Shown: positions 35,375 to 43,393 of the stretch, piece by piece
How the letters are laid out: the number at the start of each line of letters is the position of its first letter
Position numbering within the stretch: position 1 is the stretch's first letter
Assembly (NCBI GenBank): GCA_965207755.1
Contig: OZ242297.1
Span: 3,100,001 to 3,164,000 of the forward strand
DNA length: 64,000 nt
Source: Aldehydirespirator sp028819505
GTDB taxonomy: Bacteria > Actinomycetota > Acidimicrobiia > Acidimicrobiales > Aldehydirespiratoraceae
Direction of reading: 5' to 3'
Made by a program: the position numbers and the translations under genes
The notes under the pieces: generated by a model
Databases searched by the model: none
What the model was told of the DNA's origin: nothing
The model's input: the letters and a program-made list of their open reading frames with translations, nothing else

Positions 35375-35540
35375 CTTACACAGTCTTCTGGTATCGTCGT
35401 GAGCGATCCGAGGCCCGCAAGGCCAAGGGGGGTGCTCGTTGCGGTAGCGCCGCATTGAGTACCAGTCATGTGAGAGCGGAGGTGGGGCCCAGCGGTTGCC
35501 CAGTATCAGCGAGGCGGGACTAGTTAGTCTCCTATTTCGC
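35375..35540 (+). ncRNA. Candidate structured RNA in a 356-bp intergenic region
   Basis: The 35275-35631 interval has no credible gene. On the plus strand GGTGCTC (35431-35437) pairs with GAGTACC (35457-35463) around GCGG/CCGC, giving a nested hairpin. At 35516-35532 GGGACTA-GT-TAGTCTC forms a short stem followed by CTATTTC, like a weak intrinsic terminator. No promoter is convincing. It may be a small RNA or a relic of the neighbouring lower-GC block. Confidence 0.25.
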
Positions 35541-35597
35541 AACCGGCTGACCACCGAGACCCGTTCTCGATGGCCGAGACCTCGCAATAGTTTCAGT

Positions 35598-35627
35598 GAA
35601 TTCCCGGCCCTTGTTGGCCGGGTATTC
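35598..35627. terminator. Hairpin terminator after the 35632 gene
   Basis: CCCGGCC-CTTGTT-GGCCGGG at 35603-35622, extended by GAAT/ATTC flanks with one mismatch. It stands five bases past the stop of the minus-strand gene at 35632. There is no strong T run, so it may act with Rho or in both directions. Confidence 0.7.
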
Positions 35628-35631
35628 GCGT

Positions 35632-36432
35632 TTACGACCGGCTCTTGTTGCGATCATTCGCGTCGGCTTGCTCGCTCTGGCTCTTGCTCCAGGTCCGTTT
35701 GCAGGACCTTCCCGGGCGAACATGGCCATCTGGATGGATGTTGATGTATCCGTCAGACCGAACTCTCCACATCGTGATCGACGATGCAACCACGGCAGTA
35801 CGTCGGGCCATCACGTCCCAATGGAAGCCGTCGTACAACTGCAGGCCGCGAACCGTCTGAAGCTCCCGTCCGTGCCGTGCACCCGGACGCGCCAGAGTCC
35901 ATCGACGCTCGGTGTCGTCAACGAGCGCTCGCACGTTGTGGTGTTCCTGTCGGAACCGCCGTCGCTCAGCCACCTTATCCAGCGCGTAGTCGCCCCTCGC
36001 CTCAAAGATGTGAAAGGGGAGGATCCGCGGATCGTTCGGACCGTCACATTCGACCTGCGCCAACCAGACTTCAAAGGCTGAGTCCCAGAGCGCGGCCGCA
36101 TTGGACTGCAGGCTCCTTGTGAAGGACTTATAGCGGCAGAACCGATGGAGCGGCACAGTACGGTCATCTCGGATAGTTGCCCTAGGATCCAGCCTGACTC
36201 TCGGCTTGCCCTCGTACACCACTGCGACCGGACGACAGTGCATGTCCTCGTACAGCCGAACGGCATCAGTCCGCGACACGACGCTGAGGATCCGACCGCG
36301 GCCGGAGGCAAGGCGGACACAGCCGATCTCTTCCACCGCCCACCCGCGCGAGCGCGCCGCCTTCCCGACGTCGATGACGGAGGGCTGTCCAGGGACGCGG
36401 ACATGCCACACGCATGGCGAAGCTCCCATCAT
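35632..36432 (-). CDS. Unknown protein, partner of LOTUS-domain gene
   Basis: A 266-residue protein I do not recognise. It is rich in Arg and Trp and has no signal peptide or membrane helix. Visible segments are 'VWHVRVPGQPSVIDVGKAARSRGWAV', 'YKSFTRSLQSNAAALWDSAFEVWLAQVECDGPNDPRILPFHIFEA' and 'EHHNVRALVDD'. The last 50 residues are basic and low in predicted structure. It overlaps the upstream LOTUS-domain gene by four bases (ATGA), so the two products are probably made in fixed ratio and may interact. GC content is visibly below that of flanking genes, suggesting horizontal origin. Confidence 0.7.
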   Translation of the reverse strand: MMGASPCVWHVRVPGQPSVIDVGKAARSRGWAVEEIGCVRLASGRGRILSVVSRTDAVRLYEDMHCRPVAVVYEGKPRVRLDPRATIRDDRTVPLHRFCRYKSFTRSLQSNAAALWDSAFEVWLAQVECDGPNDPRILPFHIFEARGDYALDKVAERRRFRQEHHNVRALVDDTERRWTLARPGARHGRELQTVRGLQLYDGFHWDVMARRTAVVASSITMWRVRSDGYINIHPDGHVRPGRSCKRTWSKSQSEQADANDRNKSRS

Positions 36433-37244
36433 CTATGCGCCCGCATGGCAACTTCCGCCGGGATTTGGAGTTCCTTCAACTCACGGTCGTTCATCAGCGA
36501 AACGCATCGCAACACGAAGGACCGAAGCTCACCAGCAGGCTTGGTCTGTCGTGAGTGGACAAGCAAGTCCTTCGGTGGATCTAGCTCCTGCGAATCGAAG
36601 AACTCCAGCAACCGCTCATGAACCCGATCTCGCATCTGAGCGGTCCAGGGTCCGCGGAGCCTCTTTGGCAGAGCCGCGGTGCCGAGGCCTTCGCTGACCC
36701 AGGCTTCGAGTTGGAGTGCCTCGGCATCATCCACAGTCGCCGAGCACTCTCCGGCGAACTCAGCTCGCCAGGTCTGCAGGGTTGTGCGGTCCAGGGTTGG
36801 AAGATCATCCCCACCACCGGAGTCCTCTACTTCCGGCAAGCGGACCGCCTTACCGGTTGTCCGATCCCATATCCAACTCTGGCCGTGGCTGTAGTCGACA
36901 ATCGCGTGCCATAGGTCCGACCGGATCATCGTCCGACTCGGCGATGCGCTCGCGGCGTCGGACTGCTGAATCTCGGAGCGGTAGGGCTCCCGCAACTCCA
37001 AGAGGTAGGGCTGGGTAGAATGATCCACCGTGAGTAGGCCATCAAGCTGTTCAACGAGATCACCAAATCGGTCCGCGCCATAGTCAGCCTCATCGAACGA
37101 CCGCTCTGTTAGATCCAGTAGCCGGTTCTTCAAGACAGTTCCTGCCATGCGATACCACTCCGGCTTGCCCCGCCGTGCGGCGACGCGGAAGGCACCAAGA
37201 ACCAGATCCTGCAGACTTGGATGTTGGTCTGGTTGGTCGGTCAC
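36429..37244 (-). CDS. LOTUS/OST-HTH-like domain protein
   Basis: A 271-residue protein. The first 80 residues ('LQDLVLGAFRVAARRGKPEWYRMAGTVLKNRL', then 'FDEADYGADRFGDLVEQLDGLLTV') match the LOTUS/OST-HTH pattern of a winged helix that binds RNA or partner proteins. In bacteria these are usually fused to NYN nucleases. No NYN domain is visible here: the remainder is acidic and unrecognised, with a conserved-looking 'LWHAIVDYSHGQSWIWDRTTG'. GTG 37242-37244 follows GAGGAGG. It starts 27 bp after fdhD ends but is lower in GC, so the pair may be an insertion after fdhD. Confidence 0.65.
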   Translation of the reverse strand: MTDQPDQHPSLQDLVLGAFRVAARRGKPEWYRMAGTVLKNRLLDLTERSFDEADYGADRFGDLVEQLDGLLTVDHSTQPYLLELREPYRSEIQQSDAASASPSRTMIRSDLWHAIVDYSHGQSWIWDRTTGKAVRLPEVEDSGGGDDLPTLDRTTLQTWRAEFAGECSATVDDAEALQLEAWVSEGLGTAALPKRLRGPWTAQMRDRVHERLLEFFDSQELDPPKDLLVHSRQTKPAGELRSFVLRCVSLMNDRELKELQIPAEVAMRAHR

Positions 37245-37271
37245 GGTCCTCCTCTCGGATCAGACTCGGGC

Positions 37272-38069
37272 TCAGACGTCAACGTAGACGGTCATGGCGC
37301 CGTTGCGGGCGAAGCCGGCCAACTGCATCCCGGCGGCGTCTGCGGTGGCCGCGGCCAGCGCGGTGGGAGCGCTCACCGCCACCAGGGCGCGGAAGCCGCC
37401 GGCCCAGGCCTTGTGCACCAGCTCGAAGCTGGCTCGGCCGCTGACCACTAGGCCGAGCCCGATGGCGGGCAGCTCACCTTCGAGGAAGAGCCGGCCGATG
37501 AGCTTGTCGACTGCGTTGTGGCGGCCCACGTCCTCACGGACCAGCGAGACCGAACCGTCCGGGGAGACCACGCCCGCGGCATGGACCGCGCCGGTCGCGT
37601 CGAACAGCTCCTGTCCGGGCCGCAGCTGTTCGGGTGCGGAGGCCAGCGCCTGCCACGGCACCGGCTCGCCGGCGACCGCATCGAGCTTGGAGACGAGCTC
37701 GTCGATCTCGCTGGTGCCGCAGAAGCCGCACGACGACGTGGTGGTGGTCAGCCGGGGCCGGGGCGGCGGGGCCTTGCCCCCGGTGGACACCGACACCACG
37801 TTGAAGTCCGTGGCCGCGGCCGAGCCCTTGGCGCAGTACTTGACCCGGGTGACGCGGTGGCCGTCGAGCAGCCCCTCGGCGAAGCAGAAGCCCACGGCAA
37901 GCTCGAAGTCGTTGCCGGGGGTGCGCATGGTGGTGGCCACCCGCACGTCGTCCAGTTCGATGGCCATGGGCTCCTCGGATGCGAGCCGGTCGGCCCGCCG
38001 GTCCTCACCAGAGCCTTCGCCGGTCCAGGGCCGCACCAGTCGCTGCTGGCTCCTCGACTTGGTGGCCAT
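37272..38069 (-). CDS. fdhD: Formate dehydrogenase accessory sulfurtransferase
   Basis: FdhD passes sulfur from a cysteine desulfurase to the Mo/W-bis-MGD cofactor of formate dehydrogenases. The 265-residue protein shows 'PGNDFELAVGFCFAEGLL', the sulfur-relay pair 'SSCGFCGTSE', 'REDVGRHNAVDKLIGRLF' and 'SGRASFELVHKAWAGGF', all diagnostic. No formate dehydrogenase structural gene is in the window. The start ATG at 38069 precedes a basic N-terminus 'MATKSRSQQR'. Confidence 0.94.
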   Translation of the reverse strand: MATKSRSQQRLVRPWTGEGSGEDRRADRLASEEPMAIELDDVRVATTMRTPGNDFELAVGFCFAEGLLDGHRVTRVKYCAKGSAAATDFNVVSVSTGGKAPPPRPRLTTTTSSCGFCGTSEIDELVSKLDAVAGEPVPWQALASAPEQLRPGQELFDATGAVHAAGVVSPDGSVSLVREDVGRHNAVDKLIGRLFLEGELPAIGLGLVVSGRASFELVHKAWAGGFRALVAVSAPTALAAATADAAGMQLAGFARNGAMTVYVDV

Positions 38070-38090
38070 GAGGACAGGCTACGGCACCCT

Positions 38091-38197
38091 GCCGCAACCG
38101 GCCGCAGCTAGCTGCCCTGTTGCGACGTGCGCGACGGCGCCGACGGCCTGATCAGCCTGGCGCCGCAACCGGCCGCAGCTAGCTGCCCTGTTGCGAC
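38091..38197. repeat. 71-bp duplication of the nitrobindin-like gene end
   Basis: A 36-base sequence starting GCCGCAACCGGCCGCAGCTA and continuing GCTGCCCTGTTGCGAC occurs at 38091 and 38162. The second copy contains the stop codon and last residues (QQGS) of the minus-strand gene at 38179. The offset is 71 bases. Confidence 0.88.
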
Positions 38198-38667
38198 AGC
38201 TCTGCTCGCACGTGGTGGATGAGATCGGCCTCGCCGACGGCCGCCATCCACAACTCCGACACCAGCGTCTCGCCGGCCAGGTGCAGTCTCCGTCGCACCG
38301 CGGTTACCGACTTGGCCGACGGCGTGAGGCCGACCTGGGCCGACTCGAGCTCCACGACTAGGCCGTCTGAGGTCTCGGTGACTGAGCCCACATCAATCTC
38401 GACAACGCCCGATGGCTGGGCCACCGTGAACTCGACGGCGCCGTCGGGAAGGGCTCGCAGGTAACCCGTCTCGGCGTGCAGCGGTTGACCGGTCGAAGCA
38501 TCGCGGGTGCGCTGGCCCATGGACAGGAACGGCTTGCCGACATGGCCGAACATCAGCTCTTCGGAGTAGTCGAAGTCCTCGATCGTCGGGTAGCTGCCCG
38601 CGCCCGAACCCCGCCAAGTCCCTAACAGGGGCGCCAAGGGCTTGCACAGCGGATGCAACTCGACCAT
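38179..38667 (-). CDS. Nitrobindin-like haem-binding beta-barrel protein
   Basis: A 162-residue ten-stranded barrel protein of the nitrobindin/THAP4 C-terminal family. The signature 'LLGTWRGSGAGSYPTIEDFDYSEEL' at the N-terminus is diagnostic. Later blocks are 'YLRALPDGAVEFTVAQPSGVVEIDVG' and 'VRRRLHLAGETLVSELWMAAVG'. Relatives bind ferric haem and scavenge nitric oxide or isomerise peroxynitrite. The proximal His of the family would lie near the C-terminus ('LIHHVRAEL'). ATG 38667 follows GAGGG very closely; the start fits the family length. Confidence 0.88.
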   Translation of the reverse strand: MVELHPLCKPLAPLLGTWRGSGAGSYPTIEDFDYSEELMFGHVGKPFLSMGQRTRDASTGQPLHAETGYLRALPDGAVEFTVAQPSGVVEIDVGSVTETSDGLVVELESAQVGLTPSAKSVTAVRRRLHLAGETLVSELWMAAVGEADLIHHVRAELSQQGS

Positions 38668-38703
38668 CCCTCGCAAGCTACCCAGTCCGCTCTGCTTCCC
38701 CGC

Positions 38704-38968
38704 GAACTGGCAGCAGAATGCACGCACACCGTGCAAAACGCTGCCAATTCGGCCACAGCCCCGAGCACCGACAAGAACTGGCAGCAGAATGCACGCACAC
38801 CGTGCAAAACGCTGCCAATTCGGCCACAGCCCCGAGCACCGACAAGAACTGGCAGCAGAATGCACGCACACCGTGCAAAACGCTGCCAATTCGGCCACAG
38901 CCCCGAGCACCGACAAGAACTGGCAGCAGAATGCACGCACACCGTGCAAAACGCTGCCAATTCGGCCC
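38704..38968. repeat. Four tandem 71-bp hairpin repeats (family A)
   Basis: Units begin at 38704, 38775, 38846 and 38917. Each has GAACTGGCAGC, a spacer with a nested GCACG-CACAC-CGTGC hairpin, then GCTGCCAATTCGG. The outer arms pair over about 11 bases. The units are virtually identical, implying recent expansion. The array lies between the nitrobindin-like gene start and the groEL terminator. Confidence 0.93.
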
Positions 38969-38979
38969 GGCCGGGCGCG

Positions 38980-39015
38980 CAACAGCCCGGCCTTGGGGGG
39001 GCGGCCGGGCTGTTG
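38980..39015 (-). terminator. Strong hairpin terminator after groEL
   Basis: CAACAGCCCGGCC (38980-38992) is the exact reverse complement of GGCCGGGCTGTTG (39003-39015), with a G-rich ten-base loop. It stands about 24 bp beyond the groEL stop. No T run follows on the minus strand. Confidence 0.85.
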
Positions 39016-39038
39016 TTGGGGGGACTGGAGTACTGGGA

Positions 39039-40661
39039 CTAGAAGTCCATGTCGGGCATGCCGCCGCCCGCAGGAGCGTCCTCGGGCGACTCGGCGATCA
39101 CGGCCTCGGTGGTGAGGAACAGCCCGGCGATCGAGCCGGCGTTCTGAAGGGCCGAGCGGGTGACCTTTGCCGCGTCGATGATCCCGGCTGCGATCAGGTC
39201 CTCGTACTCGCCGGTGGCCGCGTTGAGACCGTCGGCGCCGCTCAGGTTCCGTACCCGCTCGACGACCACGCCGCCCTCGAGGCCGGCGTTCACCGCGATC
39301 TGGCTCAACGGCGCCACCAGCGCCTTGGCCACGATCCGGGCGCCCGTCTTCTCGTCGGGGTCGCCGAGCCCGTCGACGGCGGCGTCCACCGCGTCCACGG
39401 CCCGCAGCAGCGTCACGCCACCCCCGGCCACGACACCTTCCTCGATGGCGGCCTTGGTGGTGCTGACCGCGTCCTCGATGCGGTGCTTCTTCTCCTTGAG
39501 CTCGACCTCGGTGGCCGCCCCGACCTTGAGCACGGCCACACCGCCGGACAGCTTGGCCAGGCGCTCCTGGAGCTTCTCACGGTCGTAGTCGGAGTCGGTG
39601 TTGTCGATCTCGCCCTTGATCTGGTTGATGCGGCCGGCCACGTCGGAGGCGTCGCCGGCACCCTCGACGATGGTGGTCTCGTCCTTGGTGACGATCACCT
39701 TGCGGGCCGAGCCGAGCATGTCGACGCCCACGCTGTCGAGCTTGAGGCCGACCTCCTCGCTGATGACCTGGCCGCCGGTGAGGATGGCCATGTCCTGCAG
39801 CATCGCCTTGCGGCGGTCGCCGAAGCCGGGGGCCTTGACCGCGGTCGAGGTGAACGTGCCCCTGATCTTGTTGACGACCAGCGTGGCCAGGGCCTCGCCC
39901 TCCACGTCCTCGGCGATGATCAGCAGCGGCTTGCCGCCCTGCATGACCTTCTCGAGCACCGGCACGAGGTCGCGCACGTTGGAGATCTTCGAGCCGACCA
40001 GCAGGACGTAGGGGCTGTCGAGCACGGTCTCCATGCGCTCGGGGTCGGTGACGAAGTACGGCGAGATGTAGCCCTTGTCGAAGCGCATGCCCTCGACGGT
40101 TTCCATCTCCAGGCCGAAGGTCTGGCCCTCCTCGACGGTGATCACGCCGTCCTTGCCGACCTTGTCGATGGCGTCGGAGATGGTCGAGCCGATCTCGGCG
40201 TCGGCGGCCGAGATGGCTGCCACGTTGGCGATCTGCGCCTTGTCGGAGGACACGTCGTGGCTGTTCTCCTTGATCGACTCGACGGCGGCGTCCACCGCGG
40301 CCTCGATGCCCCGCTTGAGCGACATCGGGTTGGCGCCGGCGGCCACGTTGCGCAGGCCCTCGCGCACCATCGCCCACGCCAGCACCGTGGCGGTGGTGGT
40401 GCCGTCGCCAGCGACGTCGTCGGTCTTCTTGGCGACCTCCTTGACCAGCTCGGCGCCGATCTTCTCGTAGGGGTCCTCCAACTCGATCTCCTTGGCGATC
40501 GAGACGCCGTCGTTGGTGATGGTGGGGGCGCCCCATTTCTTGTCGAGCACGACGTTGCGGCCCTTGGGGCCCAGCGTGACCCGCACCGCGTCGGCGAGCT
40601 GGTTCATGCCCCGTTCGAGCGCACGGCGAGCCTTCTCGTCGAACTGGATCGTCTTTGCCAT
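39039..40661 (-). CDS. groL: Chaperonin GroEL
   Basis: A 540-residue 60-kDa chaperonin that folds proteins in an ATP-driven ring. It begins 'MAKTIQFDEKARRALERGMN', carries 'TLGPKGRNVVLDKKWGAP', the ATPase motif 'GDGTTTATVLAWAM' and the usual 'GGGMPDMDF' ending without a long GGM tail. ATG 40661 has GGAGG five bases upstream; residues encoded before it are rejected. groES is not adjacent, so this is probably a second or stand-alone copy. A CIRCE element upstream indicates HrcA control. Confidence 0.96.
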   Translation of the reverse strand: MAKTIQFDEKARRALERGMNQLADAVRVTLGPKGRNVVLDKKWGAPTITNDGVSIAKEIELEDPYEKIGAELVKEVAKKTDDVAGDGTTTATVLAWAMVREGLRNVAAGANPMSLKRGIEAAVDAAVESIKENSHDVSSDKAQIANVAAISAADAEIGSTISDAIDKVGKDGVITVEEGQTFGLEMETVEGMRFDKGYISPYFVTDPERMETVLDSPYVLLVGSKISNVRDLVPVLEKVMQGGKPLLIIAEDVEGEALATLVVNKIRGTFTSTAVKAPGFGDRRKAMLQDMAILTGGQVISEEVGLKLDSVGVDMLGSARKVIVTKDETTIVEGAGDASDVAGRINQIKGEIDNTDSDYDREKLQERLAKLSGGVAVLKVGAATEVELKEKKHRIEDAVSTTKAAIEEGVVAGGGVTLLRAVDAVDAAVDGLGDPDEKTGARIVAKALVAPLSQIAVNAGLEGGVVVERVRNLSGADGLNAATGEYEDLIAAGIIDAAKVTRSALQNAGSIAGLFLTTEAVIAESPEDAPAGGGMPDMDF

Positions 40662-40714
40662 TTGAACCTCCGGAACGGCCCTGCGGTGGGCCGGATGTCT
40701 CTTGGTTGCCTGGG

Positions 40715-40741
40715 TTGGCACTCTCGTGCCACGAGTGCCAA
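40715..40741 (-). promoter_or_regulatory. CIRCE operator (HrcA binding site) for groEL
   Basis: TTGGCACTC-N9-GAGTGCCAA, a perfect 9-9-9 inverted repeat 54 bp before the groEL ATG. It matches the CIRCE consensus TTAGCACTC-N9-GAGTGCTAA with the common actinobacterial G/C variation. HrcA should repress groEL from here until heat shock. Confidence 0.94.
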
Positions 40742-40799
40742 GTCAATCGGCGCAGGACCGCGATGACAACCCGCTCCGGCACGAATGTGGCCGCTCGGA

Positions 40800-40966
40800 G
40801 GAGGCGAGCGTCAGCCGCGGCCACCGTCCAGCCACGGCCACCGTCCAGCCGCCGCCGACCGTCCAGCCACGGCCACCGTCCAGCCGCCGCCAACCGTCCA
40901 GCCACGGCCACCGTCCAGCCGCGGCGACCGTCGCCCACGCCGCGACCGTCAGCCGCGGCGACCGTT
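40800..40966. repeat. 35-bp repeats of GGCCACCGTCCAGCC
   Basis: Alternating CCACGGCCACCGTCCAG and CCGCCGCCGACCGTCCAG blocks repeat about every 35 bases from the groEL upstream region to the stop of the MoaD-like gene. Their sequence resembles the end of that gene (CCGTTCAGCCGCCGCC). No gene is seen in 40742-40965. Confidence 0.85.
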
Positions 40967-41244
40967 CAGCCGCCGCCCGCGACTGCGGGCACGATGCTCA
41001 CGGTGGCGCCCTCTTCGACCGCGGTGCCGAGCCCGTCGAGGAAGCGGACGTCGTCGTCGCTGACGAACACGTTGACGAAGCGGCGCAGTTCGCCCGCCTC
41101 GTCGAGGATGCGGTCGCGGAAGCCCGGGTGCGAGGACTCCAGCGAGTCGAGCACCTCAGCGAGGGTGGCGCCGTCGACCGCGACCTCCGACGCGCCGGCA
41201 GTGAGAACTCTCAGGGTTGTGGGCACTCGGACAGTGACGGCCAT
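40966..41244 (-). CDS. MoaD/ThiS-family sulfur carrier protein
   Basis: A 92-residue ubiquitin-like protein beginning 'MAVTVRVPTTLRVLTAG' with the family stretch 'TLAEVLDSLESSHPGFRDRILDEAGELRRFVNVFVSDDDVRFLDG'. It ends in Gly-Gly-Gly. The C-terminal glycines would be adenylated and thiocarboxylated for molybdopterin, thiamine or cysteine synthesis. The three-glycine end and the absence of partner genes leave the pathway open; a CysO-like role is one option. ATG 41244. Confidence 0.85.
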   Translation of the reverse strand: MAVTVRVPTTLRVLTAGASEVAVDGATLAEVLDSLESSHPGFRDRILDEAGELRRFVNVFVSDDDVRFLDGLGTAVEEGATVSIVPAVAGGG

Positions 41245-41267
41245 GGCGTTCCTCGCTGGGCTCGCTG

Positions 41268-41545
41268 ACGGGCTGACGGGCTGACGGGCTGACGGGACCG
41301 GGCCATGGTACCGAGCCCGACCGGGCAGATGACACCGGCGGGGATTGCGGGGGACGCTCAGCGGGGCCGCGGTCCGAGCAGCGCGTGAGCGCAACGAACA
41401 GGGGCGGGCGACACAACGTTGCGCCGCGACGGGGCTACCGACCCGCGGTCGTTCGCCGGCCCGGCGGTAGGATGGGCTCCGGGCCTCGACGGCGATGGAT
41501 GCGTCGAGCCCCTCCGCCCGCGGTCGTTCGCCGGCCCGGCGGTAG
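41268..41545. repeat. Intergenic repeats (CTGACGGG run and 75-bp duplication)
   Basis: The 41245-41554 gap has no gene. It starts with four CTGACGGG units (about 41264-41295). It later has two copies of a roughly 30-base sequence starting CCCGCGGTCGTTCGCCGGCC, at 41442 and 41517 (75-bp period). The second copy leads directly into the GTG of the small membrane protein. Confidence 0.85.
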
Positions 41546-41554
41546 GGTGGGCCC

Positions 41555-41785
41555 GTGGCAGCATCGATGGAGAAGGAGACGGGTCGAGCCGTGGAGAGGC
41601 TGGGTCGCCTGCCTTGGCCGGCCCAGATAATCTTCGGCGCGTTGACCGTGGTGGGGGCGGTCACCGTGGTGAAGTGGGTGGTGACCATCCTCGCCTGGCT
41701 GGTCACGCTGCTGGCGATCCTGGTGGTGTTGATCGGCCTGGTCTTCTTAGTCCTGACCGGGAGGCTGCGCCGCGAAGAGCGCTAG
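41555..41785 (+). CDS. Small membrane protein, unknown function
   Basis: A 76-residue protein with a charged N-terminus, an almost continuous hydrophobic stretch from about residue 24 to 70 ('AQIIFGALTVVGAVTVVKWVV' region then 'LVTLLAILVVLIGLVFLVL') and a basic end 'GRLRREER'. It is likely two membrane helices with a tight turn. The GTG at 41555 or the ATG at 41567 could start it. The stop TAG lies in CTAG shared with the repeat unit that follows. No family recognised. Confidence 0.65.
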   Translation: MAASMEKETGRAVERLGRLPWPAQIIFGALTVVGAVTVVKWVVTILAWLVTLLAILVVLIGLVFLVLTGRLRREER

Positions 41786-42398
41786 CGGCCGAACCCCTCC
41801 GCTACTGGTCCTGACCGGGAGGCTGCGCCGCGAAGAGCGCTAGCGGCCGAACCCCTCCGCTACTGGTCCTGACCGGGAGGCTGCGCCGCGAAGAGCGCTA
41901 GCGGCCGAACCCCTCCGCTACTGGTCCTGACCGGGAGGCTGCGCCGCGAAGAGCGCTAGCGGCCGAACCCCTCCGCTACTGGTCCTGACCGGGAGGCTGC
42001 GCCGCGAAGAGCGCTAGCGGCCGAACCCCTCCGCTACTGGTCCTGACCGGGAGGCTGCGCCGCGAAGAGCGCTAGCGGCCGAACCCCTCCGCTACTGGTC
42101 CTGACCGGGAGGCTGCGCCGCGAAGAGCGCTAGCGGCCGAACCCCTCCGCTACTGGTCCTGACCGGGAGGCTGCGCCGCGAAGAGCGCTAGCGGCCGAAC
42201 CCCTCCGCTACTGGTCCTGACCGGGAGGCTGCGCCGCGAAGAGCGCTAGCGGCCGAACCCCTCCGCTACTGGTCCTGACCGGGAGGCTGCGCCGCGAAGA
42301 GCGCTAGCGGCCGAACCCCTCCGCTACTGGTCCTGACCGGGAGGCTGCGCCGCGAAGAGCGCTAGCGGCCGAGCGCCTCCGCTACTGCCTCCCGTACG
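41761..42398. repeat. Eleven tandem 58-bp repeats between convergent genes
   Basis: Units start every 58 bases from 41761 to 42341 and begin GAGGCTGCGCCGCGAAGAGC. Each carries GCGCTAGCGG: TAG ends the plus-strand small membrane protein in the first unit, and the complementary CTA ends the minus-strand glycerate kinase in the last. The ten internal units are essentially identical. No gene lies inside. Confidence 0.96.
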
Positions 42399-43360
42399 CA
42401 TCCGCAGGGGTCGGCGTGCGCCCTCTCAGATCCGAACAGCGCGGTCAGGTCGAGGATCTCCAGGCCGTCGGGCCTCGGCGCGGCGGGATCCGAGCCGCCG
42501 ACCACGGCCAGCGCCCGGGCGCCTGACTCGGCTGCGAGCCCGGCCACGCCCCCCACCACCTTGCCCTGCAGCGACGTGGCGTCGTAGCGACCCTCGCCGG
42601 TCACGACCACGTCGGCGTCCAGGATCCGCTCCCCCAAGCCGGTCTCGTCGGCGACCACCTCGAAGCCGTCGACCAGGCCGGCGCCCCGGGCCGCGAGGCC
42701 TCCGGCCAGGCCACCGGCCGCGCCAGCGCCGGGCATGTTGGTGACGTCCACTGCGAAGTCCCGCTCGTAGATCTGCGCCAGGCGTCTGAGCCGCCGGGCC
42801 AGCAGCTCGACCTGGGCGGGCGAGGCGCCCTTCTGGGGGCCGTAGACGGCGGCGGCGTCCAGGAAGGCCGTGCGCACGTCGCAGGCCACGATCATCTCCA
42901 CCCCCGACATCCGGGCCGCAGACGGCAGGGCCTCCAGCGCGCCGAGGCCGCCGTCGGTGGTGGCCGAGCCGCCCACCGCCACCAGCACACGCCGCGCTCC
43001 GCCCTCGACCGCCTCGGCTATCAACTCGCCCGTGCCCGCGGTGGTGGCGTTGACCGGATCGTTTCGCGAGGCGCCGCCGGCGACGGCCAAGCCCGAGGCC
43101 AGGGCCATCTCGATGACGGCGACGCCGCGGCTGAGCCGCCAGGGCGCGATGACCGGCTCGCCGAGCGGCCCGGTCACCGCCGAGGAGCGGTTGGGGCCGC
43201 CGAGCGCGTCGAGGGTTCCCTCGCCCCCGTCGGCCATGGGCGCCAGGTCGCACGACGCCGACACTGCGCCGGCGGCCGCGGCCACTGCCTGCGCGACCTC
43301 TCCGGCGGAGGCGGTGCCGCGGAACTTGTCGGGTGCAGCCAGGACGCGCACAGTCGACAT
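42362..43360 (-). CDS. Glycerate kinase (GlxK/GarK family)
   Basis: A 332-residue type I glycerate kinase making 2- or 3-phosphoglycerate from glycerate and ATP. It begins 'VRVLAAPDKFRGTASAGEVAQA' and contains 'LAPMADGGEGTLDAL', 'GLLIAEAVEGGARRV'-like text (seen as 'GELIAEAVEGGARRVLVAVGGSATTDGGLG'), 'YGPQKGASPAQVE' and 'VVTGEGRYDATSLQGKVVGGVAGLA'. These are the family's substrate and nucleotide loops. ATG 43360. The C-terminal stop lies in the last unit of the 58-bp array. Confidence 0.92.
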   Translation of the reverse strand: MSTVRVLAAPDKFRGTASAGEVAQAVAAAAGAVSASCDLAPMADGGEGTLDALGGPNRSSAVTGPLGEPVIAPWRLSRGVAVIEMALASGLAVAGGASRNDPVNATTAGTGELIAEAVEGGARRVLVAVGGSATTDGGLGALEALPSAARMSGVEMIVACDVRTAFLDAAAVYGPQKGASPAQVELLARRLRRLAQIYERDFAVDVTNMPGAGAAGGLAGGLAARGAGLVDGFEVVADETGLGERILDADVVVTGEGRYDATSLQGKVVGGVAGLAAESGARALAVVGGSDPAAPRPDGLEILDLTALFGSERAHADPCGCVREAVAEALGR

Positions 43361-43393
43361 TCTCGCGGCGTCGCCGCGCGAGGGGCGACACCG

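Noticed and set aside
38718..40766. Very long open frame antisense to groEL, and similar long antisense frames over the MFS genes and aacS
   Set aside because: They mirror strongly conserved genes on the other strand, lack family motifs or ribosome sites, and arise because third-position GC removes stops on the opposite strand.
41761..42398. CRISPR array
   Set aside because: The 58-bp units are contiguous and identical with no variable spacers, and no cas genes are near. The same applies to the 38-, 45-, 49-, 71- and 73-bp arrays.
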